The notes below the pieces were generated by a model. It made no database searches. It was given only the letters and a program-made list of their open reading frames with translations, and was not told the origin of the DNA. A stretch of 64,000 bases of DNA, taken from the NCBI GenBank assembly GCA_963798655.1, contig CAWCUH010000001.1, positions 310,001-374,000 of the forward strand, in the 5' to 3' direction. Position numbers and translations under genes: made by a program. This DNA comes from CAVSMC01 sp963798655. GTDB taxonomy: Bacteria; Pseudomonadota; Gammaproteobacteria; Burkholderiales; Casimicrobiaceae. Every line of letters starts with the position of its first letter. Positions within the stretch are counted from its first letter, which is position 1. Below are positions 43,650 through 52,861 of the stretch, piece after piece.

Positions 43650-46490
43650 ATGGGCGACATGAGGGAGCTCGAGTCGACGAGCACGCTGTTCGGTGCCAAC
43701 GTCCCGTTCATCGAGGAGCAGTACGAGCGCTACCTCGCCAATCCGTCCGCGGTCGCGGCGGACTGGCGCTCGTACTTCGACAGCCTGCGCGGCGGCGCCG
43801 CCGACGTGTCGCACGCGCCGGTGATCGAATCGTTCATCAAGCTCGGCAAGAGCCGCAAGGCCGCCGGCGCGATGGTCGACGCGACGACGATGCACAAGCA
43901 GGTGCTCGTGCTGCAGATGATCGGCAAGTTCCGCACGCTCGGGATGTTCCACGCCGATCTCGACCCGCTCGACCGCACCGAGAAGCGCTACATCGCCGAC
44001 CTCGACGTCGCGACGTACGGCTTCTCCGATTCGGACATGGAAACCGAGTTCGACGTCGGCTCGTTCAAGGCAGGCCCGGAACGCATGCGGCTGCGCGAGC
44101 TGATCCAGGCGCTGCGCGACACGTATTGCCGCACGTTCGGCGCCGAGTACATGTACATCTCGGACACGCCGACGAAGCGCTTCATCCAGCAGCGACTCGA
44201 ACCGATCCGCTCGAAGCCAACCTACACGGCCGAAGAGCGCAAGCACATCCTCGAGCGGCTCACGGCGGCCGAAACGCTCGAGCGCTACCTGCACACGAAG
44301 TACGTCGGCCAGAAGCGCTTCTCCGGCGAAGGCGGCGACACGCTGATCCCGATGCTCGACCGGCTGATCGAGAAGGCGGGGGCCGCCGGCATCCAGGAGA
44401 CCGTGATCGGCATGGCGCACCGCGGCCGCTTGAACGTGCTCGTCAACACGCTCGGCAAGATGCCGCGCGACCTCTTCAGCGAGTTCGAGGGCAAGCACGA
44501 GCAGGAGCTGCCGAGCGGCGACGTCAAGTACCACCAGGGATTCTCGTCGGACGTGATCACGCCCGGCGGCCCGATGCACGTCACGCTCGCCTTCAACCCG
44601 TCGCACCTCGAAGCGGTGAACCCGGTCGTCGAAGGCTCGGTGCGCGCGCGCCAGCACCGTCGCGGCGACACCAAGGGCGACCAGGTGCTGCCGGTGCTGA
44701 TCCACGGCGACGCCGCGTTGCCGGGGCAGGGCGTCGTGCAGGAATGCCTGAACATGGCACAGACGCGCGGCTACTACACCGGCGGCACGATCCACATCGT
44801 CGTCAACAACCAGATCGGCTTCACGACGTCGGATCCGCGCGACACGCGCGGCACGATCTACTGCACCGACATCGCGAAGATGTGCGAGGCGCCGATCCTC
44901 CACGTCAACGGCGACGACCCCGAGGTGTGCCTGCTCGCCGTCGAGATGGCGATGGAGTACCGCCAGCAGTTCCACCGCGACGTGTTCATCGATCTCGTCT
45001 GCTTCCGCCGGCTCGGGCACAACGAGGCCGACGAGCCGATGGTCACGCAGCCGCTGATGTACAAGCGGATCGCGCAGCATCCGGGCACGCGCAAGGTCTA
45101 CGCCGATGCGCTCGCCGCCGACGGCGTCGTCAGTGCCGCCGACGCCGACGCGATGGTCGCGACGTACCGCGCGGCGATGGACAAGGGCTTTCACACGAAC
45201 ACGACGATCCTGTCGAACTACAAGCCGCCGTACACCGTCGAGTGGAACAAGTACAAGAACCGCCACTGGACGGCGTCAGCCGACACGCGGATGCAGATCC
45301 GCACGCTCGAGATGCTCGCCCGCGCCGCGACCACGGTGCCCGAAGGATTCAAGCCGCATCCGCGCGTCGAGAAGGTTCTCGCCGACCGCCGCGCCATGGG
45401 CGAGGGCAAGGTGCCGCTCGACTGGGGCATGGGCGAGACGCTCGCGTACGCGTCGCTGGTCGAGGACGGCTTCGGCGTGCGCCTGACCGGCGAGGACGTC
45501 AGCCGCGGCACGTTCAGTCACCGGCATGCGGTGCTGCACGACCAGAACCGCGAGAAGTGGGATGCCGGCATCTGGATTCCGCTGCAGCACATCAGGGACG
45601 GGCAGCCGAGCGTCGAGGTGATCGACTCGGTGCTCTCCGAGCTCGGCACGCTCGGCTTCGAATACGGCTACGCCACGTCGGATCCGGCGCGGCTCGTCGT
45701 GTGGGAAGCGCAGTTCGGGGATTTCGCGAACGGCGGCCAGGTCGTCATCGACCAGTTCATCACGTCGGGCGAAGTGAAATGGGGACGCATCTGCGGACTC
45801 GTGCTGTTCCTGCCGCACGGCTACGAAGGGCAGGGGCCCGAGCACTCGTCGGCGCGGCCCGAGCGCTTCCTCCAGCTTTCCGCCGAGCACAACATCCAGG
45901 TCGTCGTGCCGACGACGCCGGCGCAGATCTACCACCTGCTGCGCCGGCAGATGATCCGCCCGATCAGGAAGCCGCTGATCGTGATGACGCCGAAGAGCCT
46001 GCTGCGGCACAAGGAAGCGGTGTCGACGATGAAGGATCTCGCCGACGGTCACTTCCACTGCGTGATCGGCGAATGCGAAAAGCTCGTCGCGAAGAACGTG
46101 CGCCGCGTCGTCGTGTGCAGCGGCAAGGTGTACTACGAGCTCGCCGCGTACCGGCGCGAGCACAAGATCCACGACGTCGCGATCCTGCGCCTCGAGCAGC
46201 AGTACCCGTTCCCGCACGAGGAGTTCAAGAGCCAGGTGCTGAAGTTCCCGAACGCGAAGGAAGTCCTCTGGTGCCAGGAAGAGCCGCAGAACCAGGGCGC
46301 GTGGTACCGCTTGCGTGCGTACATCCGTGCCGACATGCAGCCGAAGGCCGTGCTTGCCTACGCTGGGCGACCGGTATCCGCGTCACCGGCCGTGGGCTAT
46401 ATGGCGAAGCACATGCAGCAGCAGAAGCAGCTCGTGGAAGACGCGTTCGCGGGCGAGCTGCGCTCGGGCGAGATGCTCGTGGGGACATGA
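43650..46490 (+). CDS. odhA: 2-oxoglutarate dehydrogenase E1 component
   Basis: The 946-residue thiamine-diphosphate enzyme decarboxylates 2-oxoglutarate and transfers succinyl to OdhB. The N-terminal FGANVPFIEEQYERYLANPSAVAADWRSYFDSL segment is the E2-binding type. Catalytic parts include IGMAHRGRLNVLVNTLGK, FNPSHLEAVNPVVEGSVRARQ, GDAALPGQGVVQECLNMAQ and RRLGHNEADEPMVTQP. Reading upstream of 43650 gives only repeat-encoded residues, so the ATG at 43650 (with GAGGTGG) is the start. It is followed by a dispersed repeat before odhB. Confidence 0.98.
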   Translation: MGDMRELESTSTLFGANVPFIEEQYERYLANPSAVAADWRSYFDSLRGGAADVSHAPVIESFIKLGKSRKAAGAMVDATTMHKQVLVLQMIGKFRTLGMFHADLDPLDRTEKRYIADLDVATYGFSDSDMETEFDVGSFKAGPERMRLRELIQALRDTYCRTFGAEYMYISDTPTKRFIQQRLEPIRSKPTYTAEERKHILERLTAAETLERYLHTKYVGQKRFSGEGGDTLIPMLDRLIEKAGAAGIQETVIGMAHRGRLNVLVNTLGKMPRDLFSEFEGKHEQELPSGDVKYHQGFSSDVITPGGPMHVTLAFNPSHLEAVNPVVEGSVRARQHRRGDTKGDQVLPVLIHGDAALPGQGVVQECLNMAQTRGYYTGGTIHIVVNNQIGFTTSDPRDTRGTIYCTDIAKMCEAPILHVNGDDPEVCLLAVEMAMEYRQQFHRDVFIDLVCFRRLGHNEADEPMVTQPLMYKRIAQHPGTRKVYADALAADGVVSAADADAMVATYRAAMDKGFHTNTTILSNYKPPYTVEWNKYKNRHWTASADTRMQIRTLEMLARAATTVPEGFKPHPRVEKVLADRRAMGEGKVPLDWGMGETLAYASLVEDGFGVRLTGEDVSRGTFSHRHAVLHDQNREKWDAGIWIPLQHIRDGQPSVEVIDSVLSELGTLGFEYGYATSDPARLVVWEAQFGDFANGGQVVIDQFITSGEVKWGRICGLVLFLPHGYEGQGPEHSSARPERFLQLSAEHNIQVVVPTTPAQIYHLLRRQMIRPIRKPLIVMTPKSLLRHKEAVSTMKDLADGHFHCVIGECEKLVAKNVRRVVVCSGKVYYELAAYRREHKIHDVAILRLEQQYPFPHEEFKSQVLKFPNAKEVLWCQEEPQNQGAWYRLRAYIRADMQPKAVLAYAGRPVSASPAVGYMAKHMQQQKQLVEDAFAGELRSGEMLVGT

Positions 46491-46568
46491 CGGCTGTCTT
46501 TCGCGCGAAGGCCGGGACGCGGCGCCTTCGAGGCAAAGACGCTGGATTCCCGCGTTCGCGGGAATGAC
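46491..46568. repeat. Dispersed SFPRKRESS/IPAFAGMT-type palindromic repeat, copy 3 (reverse orientation)
   Basis: It begins directly after the odhA stop and ends CTGGATTCCCGCGTTCGCGGGAATGAC, the inverted form of copies 2 and 4. The left arm (TTCGCGCGAAGGCCGGGACGC) is degenerate. It lies inside the odhA-odhB operon. Confidence 0.8.
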
Positions 46569-46626
46569 GCTGCGAGTGCGCGATGGCCGTGTAGGATAGG
46601 CAAACAACGAGCTACAACGATCAACC

Positions 46627-47901
46627 ATGCGCGTCGAAGTCAAGGTTCCGCAGCTTCCCGAGTCGGTCGCAGAGGCGACGCTCGTGAGCTGGCACAAGAA
46701 GGCCGGCGATGCGGTCAGTCGCGACGAGAACCTGATCGACGTCGAGACCGACAAGGTCGTGCTCGAGCTTCCGGCGCCTGAATCCGGCGTCCTGGTCGAG
46801 GTGAAAAAGCCCGACGGCGCGAGCGTGGGCAGCCAGGAAGTGATCGCGGTGATCGACACCGCAGCGAAAGGCGCCGCAACGGTGAAGCCGGAGCAGCCCA
46901 CAACGGCGAACCCCGAGCAGCCCACAACGGCGAAAAACGCGGTGCCGACGGCGCAGGCGCCGTCGTCCGCAGCGGCGGTGACCGCGATGCCGTCGGCGCG
47001 CAAGCTGATGGCGGATCAGGGCATCGCGCCGTCGTCCGTCGAAGGCACCGGCCGTGGCGGGCGCATTACCAAGGGCGACGTGCTCGGCGCAACGCAAGCG
47101 AAGGCGCCTGCGCCACCACCGCGCCCCGAACCGGCGCCCGCTCGCGAAGCGCCGCCGCGCGCACCGGCTCCGGCGGTGTCGCTGCCCGGCGCAATGGGCG
47201 CGAGACCCGAGCAACGCGTACCGATGTCGCGGCTGCGCCAGCGCGTCGCGGAACGGCTCGTGCAATCGCAATCGACGGCTGCGATCCTGACCACGTTCAA
47301 CGAGGTCAACATGCAGCCGGTGCTCGACCTGCGCAACCGGTACAAGGACCGTTTCGAGAAGGAGCACGGCGTGAAGCTCGGCTTCATGGGCTTCTTCGTG
47401 AAGGCGGCCGTGCATGCGCTGAAGAAGTATCCCGCCGTCAACGCGTCGATCGACGGCACCGACATCGTCTACCACGGCTACTTCGACATTGGCATCGCCG
47501 TGGGCGGCCCGCGCGGGCTCGTCGTGCCGATCCTGCGCGATGCCGACCAGCTGTCGATCGCCGAGATCGAGCGGCAGATCGGCGACTTCGGCAAGCGCGC
47601 GCAGGAAGGCAAGCTCACCGTCGAGGAGCTGACCGGCGGCACGTACACGATTTCCAACGGCGGCGTATTCGGCTCGATGCTCTCCACGCCGATCATCAAC
47701 CCGCCGCAGTCGGCGATTCTCGGCGTACACGCGACGCGCGAGCGCCCGGTCGTCGAGAACGGCCAGATCGTCATCCGCCCGATCAATTATCTCGCGCAGT
47801 CGTACGATCACCGCATCATCGACGGCCGCGAGGCGGTGCTGTCGCTCGTCGCGATCAAGGAAGCGCTCGAGGATCCGGCAAGAATGCTGCTGGACCTGTA
47901 G
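46627..47901 (+). CDS. odhB: Dihydrolipoyllysine succinyltransferase (2-oxoglutarate dehydrogenase E2)
   Basis: The 424-residue protein has one lipoyl domain (lipoylated Lys in DVETDKVVLELPAP, about residue 44) and an Ala/Pro-rich linker with a tandem PEQPTTA. The E3-binding domain follows (MPSARKLMADQGIAPSSVEGTGRGGRITKGDVL), then a second linker and the catalytic domain. That domain has QSQSTAAILTTFNEVNM, SNGGVFGSMLSTPIINPPQSAILG and the active site SYDHRIIDGREAV. The stop is directly followed by the lpdA ATG. Confidence 0.97.
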   Translation: MRVEVKVPQLPESVAEATLVSWHKKAGDAVSRDENLIDVETDKVVLELPAPESGVLVEVKKPDGASVGSQEVIAVIDTAAKGAATVKPEQPTTANPEQPTTAKNAVPTAQAPSSAAAVTAMPSARKLMADQGIAPSSVEGTGRGGRITKGDVLGATQAKAPAPPPRPEPAPAREAPPRAPAPAVSLPGAMGARPEQRVPMSRLRQRVAERLVQSQSTAAILTTFNEVNMQPVLDLRNRYKDRFEKEHGVKLGFMGFFVKAAVHALKKYPAVNASIDGTDIVYHGYFDIGIAVGGPRGLVVPILRDADQLSIAEIERQIGDFGKRAQEGKLTVEELTGGTYTISNGGVFGSMLSTPIINPPQSAILGVHATRERPVVENGQIVIRPINYLAQSYDHRIIDGREAVLSLVAIKEALEDPARMLLDL

Positions 47902-49335
47902 ATGGCTGCGGATTCGTACGACGTCGTCGTGATCGGCGCCGGGCCGGGCGGCTACATCGCCGCGATCCGTGCCGCGCAACTCGGCTTCAAGACGGCGTGC
48001 ATCGACGACTGGACGCGCATCGGCGGCAAGCCGGCGCCGGGCGGGACGTGCACGAACGTCGGCTGCATTCCGTCGAAGGCGCTGCTGCAATCGTCGGAGA
48101 ACTACGAGCATGCCGGCCACGCGTTCGCCGAGCATGGCATCGACGTGCAGGGCCTCGCGATCGACGTCAAGCGGATGCTCGCGCGCAAGGAGAAGGTCGT
48201 CGCGCAGAACAACGACGGCATCCTGTACCTGTTCAAGAAGAACAAGGTCGCGTTCTTCCACGGCGTCGGATCGTTCGCCGGCGGGGCGAGCGACGCCGGC
48301 TGGGCGATCGACGTGCAAGGTCCGGGCGCGGCACGGCTCGTCGCGCAGCATGTGATCGTCGCGACCGGCTCGAAGCCGCGTCCGCTGCCGCAGGTCGCGA
48401 TCGACAACATCCGCGTGCTCGACAACGACGGCGCGCTCGCGATTGCCGATGTGCCGAAGCGTCTCGGCGTCGTCGGCGCCGGCGTCATCGGTCTGGAGAT
48501 GGGCAGCGTGTGGCGCCGGCTCGGCTCCGACGTGACGGTGCTCGAGGCGTTGCCGACGTTCCTCGGCGCGGCGGATCTGGCGGTCGCGAAGGAAGCCGCG
48601 AAAGTGTTCGCGAAGCAGAAGCTCGTGATCCACACCGGCATCGATATCACCGCCGTCGACAACGGCGAGCGCGCCGTGAGCGTCGCCTACACCGACGCCA
48701 AGGGAGCGCAGCAGCGGGCGACGTTCGACAAGCTGATCGTGTCGATCGGACGCATTCCGCACACGGCCGGATTGAAGGCCCACGCGGCCGGGCTTGCGCT
48801 CGACGAGCGCGGCTTCATCGCCGTCGATGCCGAATGCCGAACGAATCTGCCGAACGTGTGGGCGATCGGCGATGTCGTTCGCGGTCCGATGCTCGCGCAC
48901 AAGGCCGAGGAAGAGGGCGTTGCCGTCGCCGAGCGCATCGCCGGCCAGCACGGCCACGTCGACTTCAACACGATCCCGTGGGTGATCTACACGTCGCCGG
49001 AGATCGCGTGGGTCGGCAAGACCGAGCAGCAGCTGAAGGCCGAAGGTGCCGACTTCAGGACGGGCTCGTTCCCGTTCTCGGCGAACGGCCGCGCGCGCGC
49101 AATGGGCGATACGACGGGCTTCGTCAAGATCATCGCCGACCGCGCGAGCGATCGGATCCTCGGCGTGCACATGATCGGCCCGTACGTGTCGGAGCTCATC
49201 TCCGAGGCGGTCGTCGCGATGGAATTCGGCGCGTCGAGCGAGGACATCGCGCGCATCTGCCACGCGCATCCGTCGCTGTCCGAGGCGACGAAGGAGGCGG
49301 CCCTCGCGGTGGACGGACGGATGCTCAATCTCTGA
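47902..49335 (+). CDS. lpdA: Dihydrolipoyl dehydrogenase (E3)
   Basis: The 477-residue flavoprotein reoxidises the lipoyl group of OdhB with NAD+. It has the FAD motif VVIGAGPGGYIAAIRAAQLG, redox disulfide GTCTNVGCIPSKALLQ, NAD motif GVVGAGVIGLEMGSVWRRLGSDV, FAD-closing VWAIGDVVRGPMLAHKAEEEG and the C-terminal His-Glu pair in CHAHPSLSEATKEAAL. It starts one base after the odhB stop, so translation is coupled. Confidence 0.98.
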   Translation: MAADSYDVVVIGAGPGGYIAAIRAAQLGFKTACIDDWTRIGGKPAPGGTCTNVGCIPSKALLQSSENYEHAGHAFAEHGIDVQGLAIDVKRMLARKEKVVAQNNDGILYLFKKNKVAFFHGVGSFAGGASDAGWAIDVQGPGAARLVAQHVIVATGSKPRPLPQVAIDNIRVLDNDGALAIADVPKRLGVVGAGVIGLEMGSVWRRLGSDVTVLEALPTFLGAADLAVAKEAAKVFAKQKLVIHTGIDITAVDNGERAVSVAYTDAKGAQQRATFDKLIVSIGRIPHTAGLKAHAAGLALDERGFIAVDAECRTNLPNVWAIGDVVRGPMLAHKAEEEGVAVAERIAGQHGHVDFNTIPWVIYTSPEIAWVGKTEQQLKAEGADFRTGSFPFSANGRARAMGDTTGFVKIIADRASDRILGVHMIGPYVSELISEAVVAMEFGASSEDIARICHAHPSLSEATKEAALAVDGRMLNL

Positions 49336-49339
49336 CTTG

Positions 49340-50485
49340 GTGAACGACGTCACCGTCGAAGGCCAGATCCGGGCCCGCCGCGGCGGGCTCGCGGCGCATC
49401 TCGAACCGACGCTCGCACGGCGCGCAACGACGCTCGATCATTCGCAGGTCGACGCGCTCGATCGGCTGCAGCAGCTCGCCGACGACCTCGATGCGTTTCG
49501 CGCCGCGCGCAGCTCGACGCTGAAGCGGCTGTTCGCGACACCCGACGTCCCGCGCGGCGTCTACCTGTGGGGCGGAGTCGGCCGCGGCAAGAGCTTCCTG
49601 ATGGACGCGTTCTTCGCGAGCGTGCCGGTGCGCCGCAAGACGCGCGTCCACTTCCACGCGTTCATGCGCGACGTGCACAACGAGCTCGCGACGTGCAAGC
49701 GCGAGACCGATCCGCTCGCGAGCGTCGCCGCGCGCATCGCACGCAAGTGGCGGCTCGTCTGCTTCGACGAGTTCCACGTTTCGGATATCGCGGACGCGAT
49801 GATCCTCGGGCGCCTGCTCAGCGCGCTGTTCGGCGTCGGCGTCGTGTTCGTGATGACGTCGAACTACCGTCCCGACGATCTCTATCCGGACGGCCTGCAG
49901 CGGCAGAACTTCGAGCCGACGATCGACCTGATGAAGCAGTGGCTCGATGTCGTCGAGGTCGACGCCGGCGTCGATTACCGGCTGCGTGCGCTCGAGCAGG
50001 TGCGCACGTACCACGTGCCCGCCGGCGCGGCCGCCGATGCCGCGATGGCCGAGGCGTTCGAGCAGGTGCGCAGCGGCCCCGGCGAGGATCCGCGGCTCGA
50101 CATCGAGGCGCGGACCATCGTCGCGCGCAAGCGCGCCGGCAGCGCGGTCTGGTTCGATTTCGTCGCGCTGTGCGATGGTCCCCGCTCGCAGCGCGACTAT
50201 CTCGAGCTCGCGCAGCGCTTCGCCGTGCTGCTGCTCTCCGACGTGCCCCGGATCACGGCCGCCATGGGCGATCAGGCACGGCGCTTCACCTGGCTCGTCG
50301 ACATCCTGTACGATCATCGCGTGAAGCTGATCGTGTCCGCGGCGGTGCCGCCGGCCGAGCTCTATGTCGAGGGGCCCGGGAGCCGCGAGTTCGCGCGCAC
50401 CGTGAGCCGCCTCACCGAGATGCAGACCCACGACTACATGCGCGAGGCGCACGTGCCGGGCGCGGGTCCGCCGCTCGCCGCCTGA
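49340..50485 (+). CDS. zapE: Cell-division protein ZapE / AFG1-like ATPase
   Basis: The 381-residue AAA-type ATPase has Walker A YLWGGVGRGKSFLMD, Walker B LVCFDEFHVSDIADAMILGRLL, the sensor VVFVMTSNYRPDDLYPDGLQR and the conserved end TEMQTHDYMREAHV. In E. coli ZapE interacts with FtsZ; mitochondrial AFG1 homologues act in protein quality control. The GTG at 49340 was preferred to an adjoining TTG at 49337. Its place after the lpd gene is conserved in related bacteria. Confidence 0.94.
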   Translation: MNDVTVEGQIRARRGGLAAHLEPTLARRATTLDHSQVDALDRLQQLADDLDAFRAARSSTLKRLFATPDVPRGVYLWGGVGRGKSFLMDAFFASVPVRRKTRVHFHAFMRDVHNELATCKRETDPLASVAARIARKWRLVCFDEFHVSDIADAMILGRLLSALFGVGVVFVMTSNYRPDDLYPDGLQRQNFEPTIDLMKQWLDVVEVDAGVDYRLRALEQVRTYHVPAGAAADAAMAEAFEQVRSGPGEDPRLDIEARTIVARKRAGSAVWFDFVALCDGPRSQRDYLELAQRFAVLLLSDVPRITAAMGDQARRFTWLVDILYDHRVKLIVSAAVPPAELYVEGPGSREFARTVSRLTEMQTHDYMREAHVPGAGPPLAA

Positions 50486-50510
50486 TGATGAGCCTGCGCC
50501 TTTTCAGCAC

Positions 50511-50585
50511 GTCATTCCCGCGAAAACGGGAATCCAGTGTCTTTGCGATGAAAGTCACCGGGTCCCCGCGTACGCGGGGACGACG
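50511..50585. repeat. Dispersed SFPRKRESS-type palindromic repeat, copy 4
   Basis: GTCATTCCCGCGAAAACGGGAATCC and GGGTCCCCGCGTACGCGGGGACGAC flank CAGTGTCTTTGCGATGAAAG. One reading gives SFPRKRESSVFAMKVTGSP, the peptide signature of this widespread element. It lies just before the acuI ribosome site and may end the odh-zapE transcript. Confidence 0.88.
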
Positions 50586-50621
50586 ATCGAGTCCAGAGTA
50601 GTTTCACCGGAGGAAATTCCC

Positions 50622-51626
50622 GTGCAGAAATTCAAGGCCTACCGGACGTTCCAGGAGAACGACAAGGTGACGAGCCGCTTCGTCGAGATGACGCAGGACG
50701 AGCTCGACCCGGGCGACGTCGTCGTGCGCACGAAGTACTCGACGATCAATTACAAGGATGCGTTGTCGTACAACGGCGCCGGCAAGATCATGCGCAAGTA
50801 CCCGACGAACGGCGGCATCGACATGGCCGGCACCGTCGAGAGCTCGTCGGATGCGCGGTGGAAGCGCGGCGACAAAGTGATCGTCCACGCGTACGACATG
50901 GGCGTCGCGCACGACGGCGGCTACAGCGAATACGTGCGCGTTCCCGCCGACTGGATCGTGCGCCGCCCGGAGAGCATGACGGCATTCGACGCGATGACGC
51001 TCGGCACCGCCGGCTTCACCGCGGCGCAGGCGATCGACGCGATGCAGCGCAACGGTCTCGCGCCGGCGAACGGACCGGTCGCCGTGACGGGCGCGACCGG
51101 CGGCGTCGGCTCGGTGGTGATCGAGATCCTCGCGAAGCTCGGCTACGACGTCGTCGCGATCACCGGCAAGAAGGAAGCCTCGAATTACCTGACCGAGCTC
51201 GGCGCGCGCGAAGTGCTGATGCGCGGCACGATCGAGCTCGGCAAGATCCGTCCGCTCGAACGGGCGACGTGGGGCGGCGCGATCGACAACCTCGGCGGCG
51301 ATATTCTCGCGTGGCTGCTCGCGACGAGCAGGCAGGGCGGCAATGTCGCGTCGGTCGGTCTCGCGGCTGATTTCAAGCTGAACACGACGGTGATGCCGTT
51401 CATACTGCGCGGCGTGAACCTGCTCGGCATCAACAGCGCCGAATGCCCGATGTCGACGCGCCAGCGCCTGTGGAACAAGCTCGCCGTCGAATGGCGGCCG
51501 GACAAGGTGCACGACCAGGTGCGCACGATCGACTTCGACGAGCTGCCGACGCACTTCGACGCATATCTGAAAGGCATGGTGCGCGGGCGCACCGTCGTGC
51601 GGATCGCGCCGGACACGCACCCGTGA
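50622..51626 (+). CDS. acuI: Acrylyl-CoA reductase (NADPH)-type zinc-free MDR protein (AcuI/YhdH)
   Basis: The 334-residue medium-chain reductase has STINYKDALSYNGAGKIMRKYPTNGGIDMAGTVESS and the AYDMGVAHDGGYSEYVRVPADWIV segment typical of the YhdH/AcuI family. The cofactor loop is VAVTGATGGVGSVVIEILAKLGYDVVAITGKKE. No zinc-ligand set is present. AcuI enzymes reduce toxic acryloyl-CoA to propionyl-CoA. With prpE and prpBCD in the same window, this would supply the methylcitrate cycle. The GTG start has GGAGG upstream; its stop overlaps the next gene (GTGA). Confidence 0.92.
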   Translation: MQKFKAYRTFQENDKVTSRFVEMTQDELDPGDVVVRTKYSTINYKDALSYNGAGKIMRKYPTNGGIDMAGTVESSSDARWKRGDKVIVHAYDMGVAHDGGYSEYVRVPADWIVRRPESMTAFDAMTLGTAGFTAAQAIDAMQRNGLAPANGPVAVTGATGGVGSVVIEILAKLGYDVVAITGKKEASNYLTELGAREVLMRGTIELGKIRPLERATWGGAIDNLGGDILAWLLATSRQGGNVASVGLAADFKLNTTVMPFILRGVNLLGINSAECPMSTRQRLWNKLAVEWRPDKVHDQVRTIDFDELPTHFDAYLKGMVRGRTVVRIAPDTHP

Positions 51627-52852
51627 GTCGCGCGGCACGCGGCGGCGAAACAGCTGCGCTGCGCGCGGGCGCGCGATCGTCGGTCGGCAGCACGCTCGCG
51701 CGCGCGCTCGGCGTCGCGAAGTCGCGCAACTATTCGCTGTTCGCATCGCTGATCGCGTCGAGACTCGGCTTCCCGCTGCGCGCTCGCCGATCCACCGACT
51801 GCGGCGTCGTCGTCGCCGAGCCGTGGACGGTGGATCGCGTCGACATCGGCGGCGGCCGCCTTCGCGTTCAAGGCTGGTCGATTCCGTCGGGCGCTGCCGC
51901 GATCGAGCGGCGCGAGTTTCGCTTCAACGGCCGGCCGCTCGAGCGGATCGAGTATCCGCTGCCACGCCCCGACGTCGGCAAGGTGTTCTGGCAACGCGCG
52001 AACGGCGAACTGTGCGGATTCGACTGCACTACGCCGGTCGACGGCGACGTCTATCGCGACGGCGCGCTCGAGATCGAGCGCGTCCGGCCGTCGGCGACGC
52101 CGCTCGACCGCGGGCGCGACTGCTGGTTCGTGCCCGACCCGGCGCGCCACGCCGATCTGCCGGACGAGGATCGCCGCTTTCGCGTGATCGGAAACCGCGA
52201 CCGCGACGGATTCCTCGCGACCGGTGCCACCGACTATCACCGGCTGGACCGCGCCGTCACGGCGTTGAGCGGCCGGCGGCTGCACGAGTTCGCGCGCGTT
52301 CTCGACTGGGGATCCGGCTGCGGCCGCGTCGCGCGGCATTTTCCCCGATCCCACGCGTCGGCGCTCACCGGCTGCGACATCGACCACGACAACGTCGCGT
52401 GGTGCCGCGCGCATCTGCCCGGTACGTTCGTCGCGTCGGCGATCGATCCGCCGCTGCCGTTCGACAATGCATCGTTCGACCTGCTGTACGGCATCTCGGT
52501 GTTCACGCACTTGCGCGAGCCGCTGCAGCTCGCGTGGCTCGATGAGCTCGCGCGCGTCACGGCGCGAGGCGCTTATCTGCTGCTGACGGTGCACGGGCCG
52601 ACAGCCCTCGAGTTCGCCTCGCTGCGCGAGCCCGAGCTTGCGGCGACGCAGGCGTCGATCGCGCGCAGCGGGCTGCTGGTGGCGAGCAGCAACGCGCAGA
52701 TCGACGGTCATGCCGATCACCGCGGCGAATACGTCAACGTCTTCCACAGTCACGACTACATCCGTCGGACGTGGAGCCGGCACTTCGACGTCGTCCATAT
52801 CCTGCCCGGCTACATCTTCACGCATGATGTCGTCGTGCTCCGCAAGCGGTAA
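51623..52852 (+). CDS. Class I SAM-dependent methyltransferase with unrecognised N-terminal domain
   Basis: The 409-residue protein starts at a GTG overlapping the acuI stop. Residues 1-200 form a domain I do not recognise (TVDRVDIGGGRLRVQGWSIPSGAAAIERREFRFNGRPLERIEYPLPRPDVGKVFW...). The C-terminal half is a methyltransferase with motif I VLDWGSGCGRVARHF (from residue 226), GCDIDHDNVAWCRAHLPG and FDLLYGISVFTHL. The N-terminal part looks like beta-strand repeats of the kind seen in glycan-associated methyltransferases. It pairs with the acyltransferase gene 9 bp downstream; both may modify a surface polysaccharide or lipid. Substrate unknown. Confidence 0.8.
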   Translation: MSRAARGGETAALRAGARSSVGSTLARALGVAKSRNYSLFASLIASRLGFPLRARRSTDCGVVVAEPWTVDRVDIGGGRLRVQGWSIPSGAAAIERREFRFNGRPLERIEYPLPRPDVGKVFWQRANGELCGFDCTTPVDGDVYRDGALEIERVRPSATPLDRGRDCWFVPDPARHADLPDEDRRFRVIGNRDRDGFLATGATDYHRLDRAVTALSGRRLHEFARVLDWGSGCGRVARHFPRSHASALTGCDIDHDNVAWCRAHLPGTFVASAIDPPLPFDNASFDLLYGISVFTHLREPLQLAWLDELARVTARGAYLLLTVHGPTALEFASLREPELAATQASIARSGLLVASSNAQIDGHADHRGEYVNVFHSHDYIRRTWSRHFDVVHILPGYIFTHDVVVLRKR

Positions 52853-52861
52853 CGACCGGTA

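Noticed and set aside
43317..49353. Very long minus-strand frames opposite gltA, odhA, odhB and lpdA
   Set aside because: They mirror highly conserved plus-strand enzymes; their sequences consist of codon-shadow residues (Arg, Ala, Val, His, Asp) with no motif.
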